From contig CAVWSB010000011.1 in the NCBI GenBank assembly GCA_963757565.1, positions 2,108,001 to 2,172,000 on the forward strand: a DNA stretch of 64,000 nt. Direction: 5' to 3'. This DNA comes from PALSA-894 sp963757565 (GTDB taxonomy: Bacteria > Pseudomonadota > Alphaproteobacteria > Rhizobiales > Xanthobacteraceae). Position numbers and translations under genes: made by a program. This document shows positions 63,553-64,000 of the stretch, one piece after another. How positions within the stretch are numbered: the stretch's first letter is position 1; every line of letters begins with the position of its first letter. The notes under the pieces are model-generated. The model was given only the letters and a program-made list of their open reading frames with translations, searched no databases and was not told the origin of the DNA.

Positions 63553-64000
63553 CTAAGCCTTGTCCGACAGGTTCAGCCGGATGTGCAGTTCGCGCAGTTG
63601 CTTCGGCGTAACTTCGCTGGGCGCGCCCATCAGCAAGTCCTCCGCGCGCTGGTTCATCGGGAACAGCACGACCTCACGCAAATTCTCCTCGCCACAAAGC
63701 AGCATCACGATGCGGTCGATGCCGGGCGCGATCCCACCGTGCGGCGGCGCACCAAGCGAGAGCGCGCGCAGCATTCCGCCGAATTTTTCTTCCAATACGT
63801 CTTCCGGATATCCCGCGATGGCGAACGCCTTCTTCATCACGTCGGGACGGTGATTGCGGATGGCGCCGGATGACAGTTCGATGCCGTTGCAGACAATGTC
63901 GTACTGGATCGCGTTGAGATTCAGCAGCGTGTCCTTGTCGTTCGGATCGAGCGCCAAGAACTGGTCGGGTTCCATGTTCGGCATGGAGAATGGGTTGTGC
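63553..64000 (-). CDS. aspS: Aspartyl-tRNA synthetase, C-terminal part (cut by window end)
   Basis: Class II synthetase that charges tRNA-Asp (and tRNA-Asn in species without AsnS). The last ~148 residues are present: HNPFSMPNMEPDQFLALDPN, the GAD/insert end VCNGIELSSGAIRNHRPDVM, class II motif 3 HGGIAPGIDRIVMLLCG with the catalytic Arg, then the family end APSEVTPKQLRELHIRL. The gene continues past base 64000. Identity is certain from motif 3 and the C-terminal signature. Confidence 0.95.
   Translation of the reverse strand, partial: HNPFSMPNMEPDQFLALDPNDKDTLLNLNAIQYDIVCNGIELSSGAIRNHRPDVMKKAFAIAGYPEDVLEEKFGGMLRALSLGAPPHGGIAPGIDRIVMLLCGEENLREVVLFPMNQRAEDLLMGAPSEVTPKQLRELHIRLNLSDKA

Noticed and set aside
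1..64000. tRNA, rRNA, CRISPR, prophage, insertion sequences and attachment sites
   Set aside because: No T-loop-like tRNA pattern, repeat-spacer array, transposase, integrase or phage gene was found by eye. Window reads as stable core chromosome.

Overview
The window looks like a chromosomal segment of a high-GC alphaproteobacterium in the order Hyphomicrobiales (Rhizobiales), closest in flavour to the Bradyrhizobium / Rhodopseudomonas / Xanthobacteraceae group. The signs are a B12-dependent class II ribonucleotide reductase, an NDUFA12-type complex I subunit next to a DUF2155 gene, the rne / amidase / PBP1A / prfB neighbourhood, DUF2336, DUF2934 and DUF202 genes, CtrA-like TTAA-N7-TTAA boxes and GANTC (CcrM) signatures. 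I saw no rRNA, tRNA, CRISPR, phage or insertion sequence. This is core genome rather than an island.

Layout. 1-7.3 kb: end of tyrS, a giant AsmA-like envelope protein, a single-Cys Bcp peroxiredoxin, a LytM/M23 peptidase and prfB. 7.3-14 kb: lipocalin-like protein, PLP enzyme, EamA transporter, PBP1A and cell-wall amidase. 14-22.3 kb: rne with a long leader, then a one-strand run of aldolase/SDR fusion, unknown gene, HAD phosphatase and FAD-linked oxidase. 22.3-29.5 kb: DUF1275, glycosyltransferase plus flippase, PHB depolymerase, GST, charged coiled-coil protein, aminotransferase. 29.6-34.4 kb: M48 protease, DsbA-like protein, aroQ, accB and accC on one strand, with a palindromic repeat between accB and accC. 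34.4-39.9 kb: response regulator, EmrAB-type pump, aat, DUF2155, NDUFA12. 39.9-44.7 kb: a mechanosensitive-channel remnant, then the vitamin B12 ribonucleotide reductase. 44.7-52.1 kb: many small proteins, a structured non-coding element (47059-47522), DUF202, deaminase, clpS, TauD-like dioxygenase and an orphan TolA-like protein. 52.2-64 kb: glutathione peroxidase, orphan solute-binding protein, DUF2336, CSS/EAL phosphodiesterase, PfkB kinase, malic enzyme, a large unknown envelope protein and the end of aspS.

How the genes fit together. The best-defined theme is envelope and division: a LytM peptidase, an amidase, PBP1A, AsmA-like and TolA-like proteins, with CtrA-like boxes upstream of the LytM and amidase genes. 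A second theme is housekeeping translation and precursor supply (tyrS, prfB, aat, clpS, aspS, aroQ, accBC, nrdJ).

Data quality. Twelve disruptions interrupt otherwise well-conserved genes, some essential (prfB, nrdJ, rne). Five are explained by one extra base turning a GANTC site into GAANTC, which points to a sequencing or assembly artefact at CcrM-methylated sites rather than real decay. The CTTTGA shift early in prfB, in contrast, is the classic programmed frameshift. The stretch at 39951-40157 is a genuine decayed gene. Starts and functions are read by eye and not confirmed by database search.
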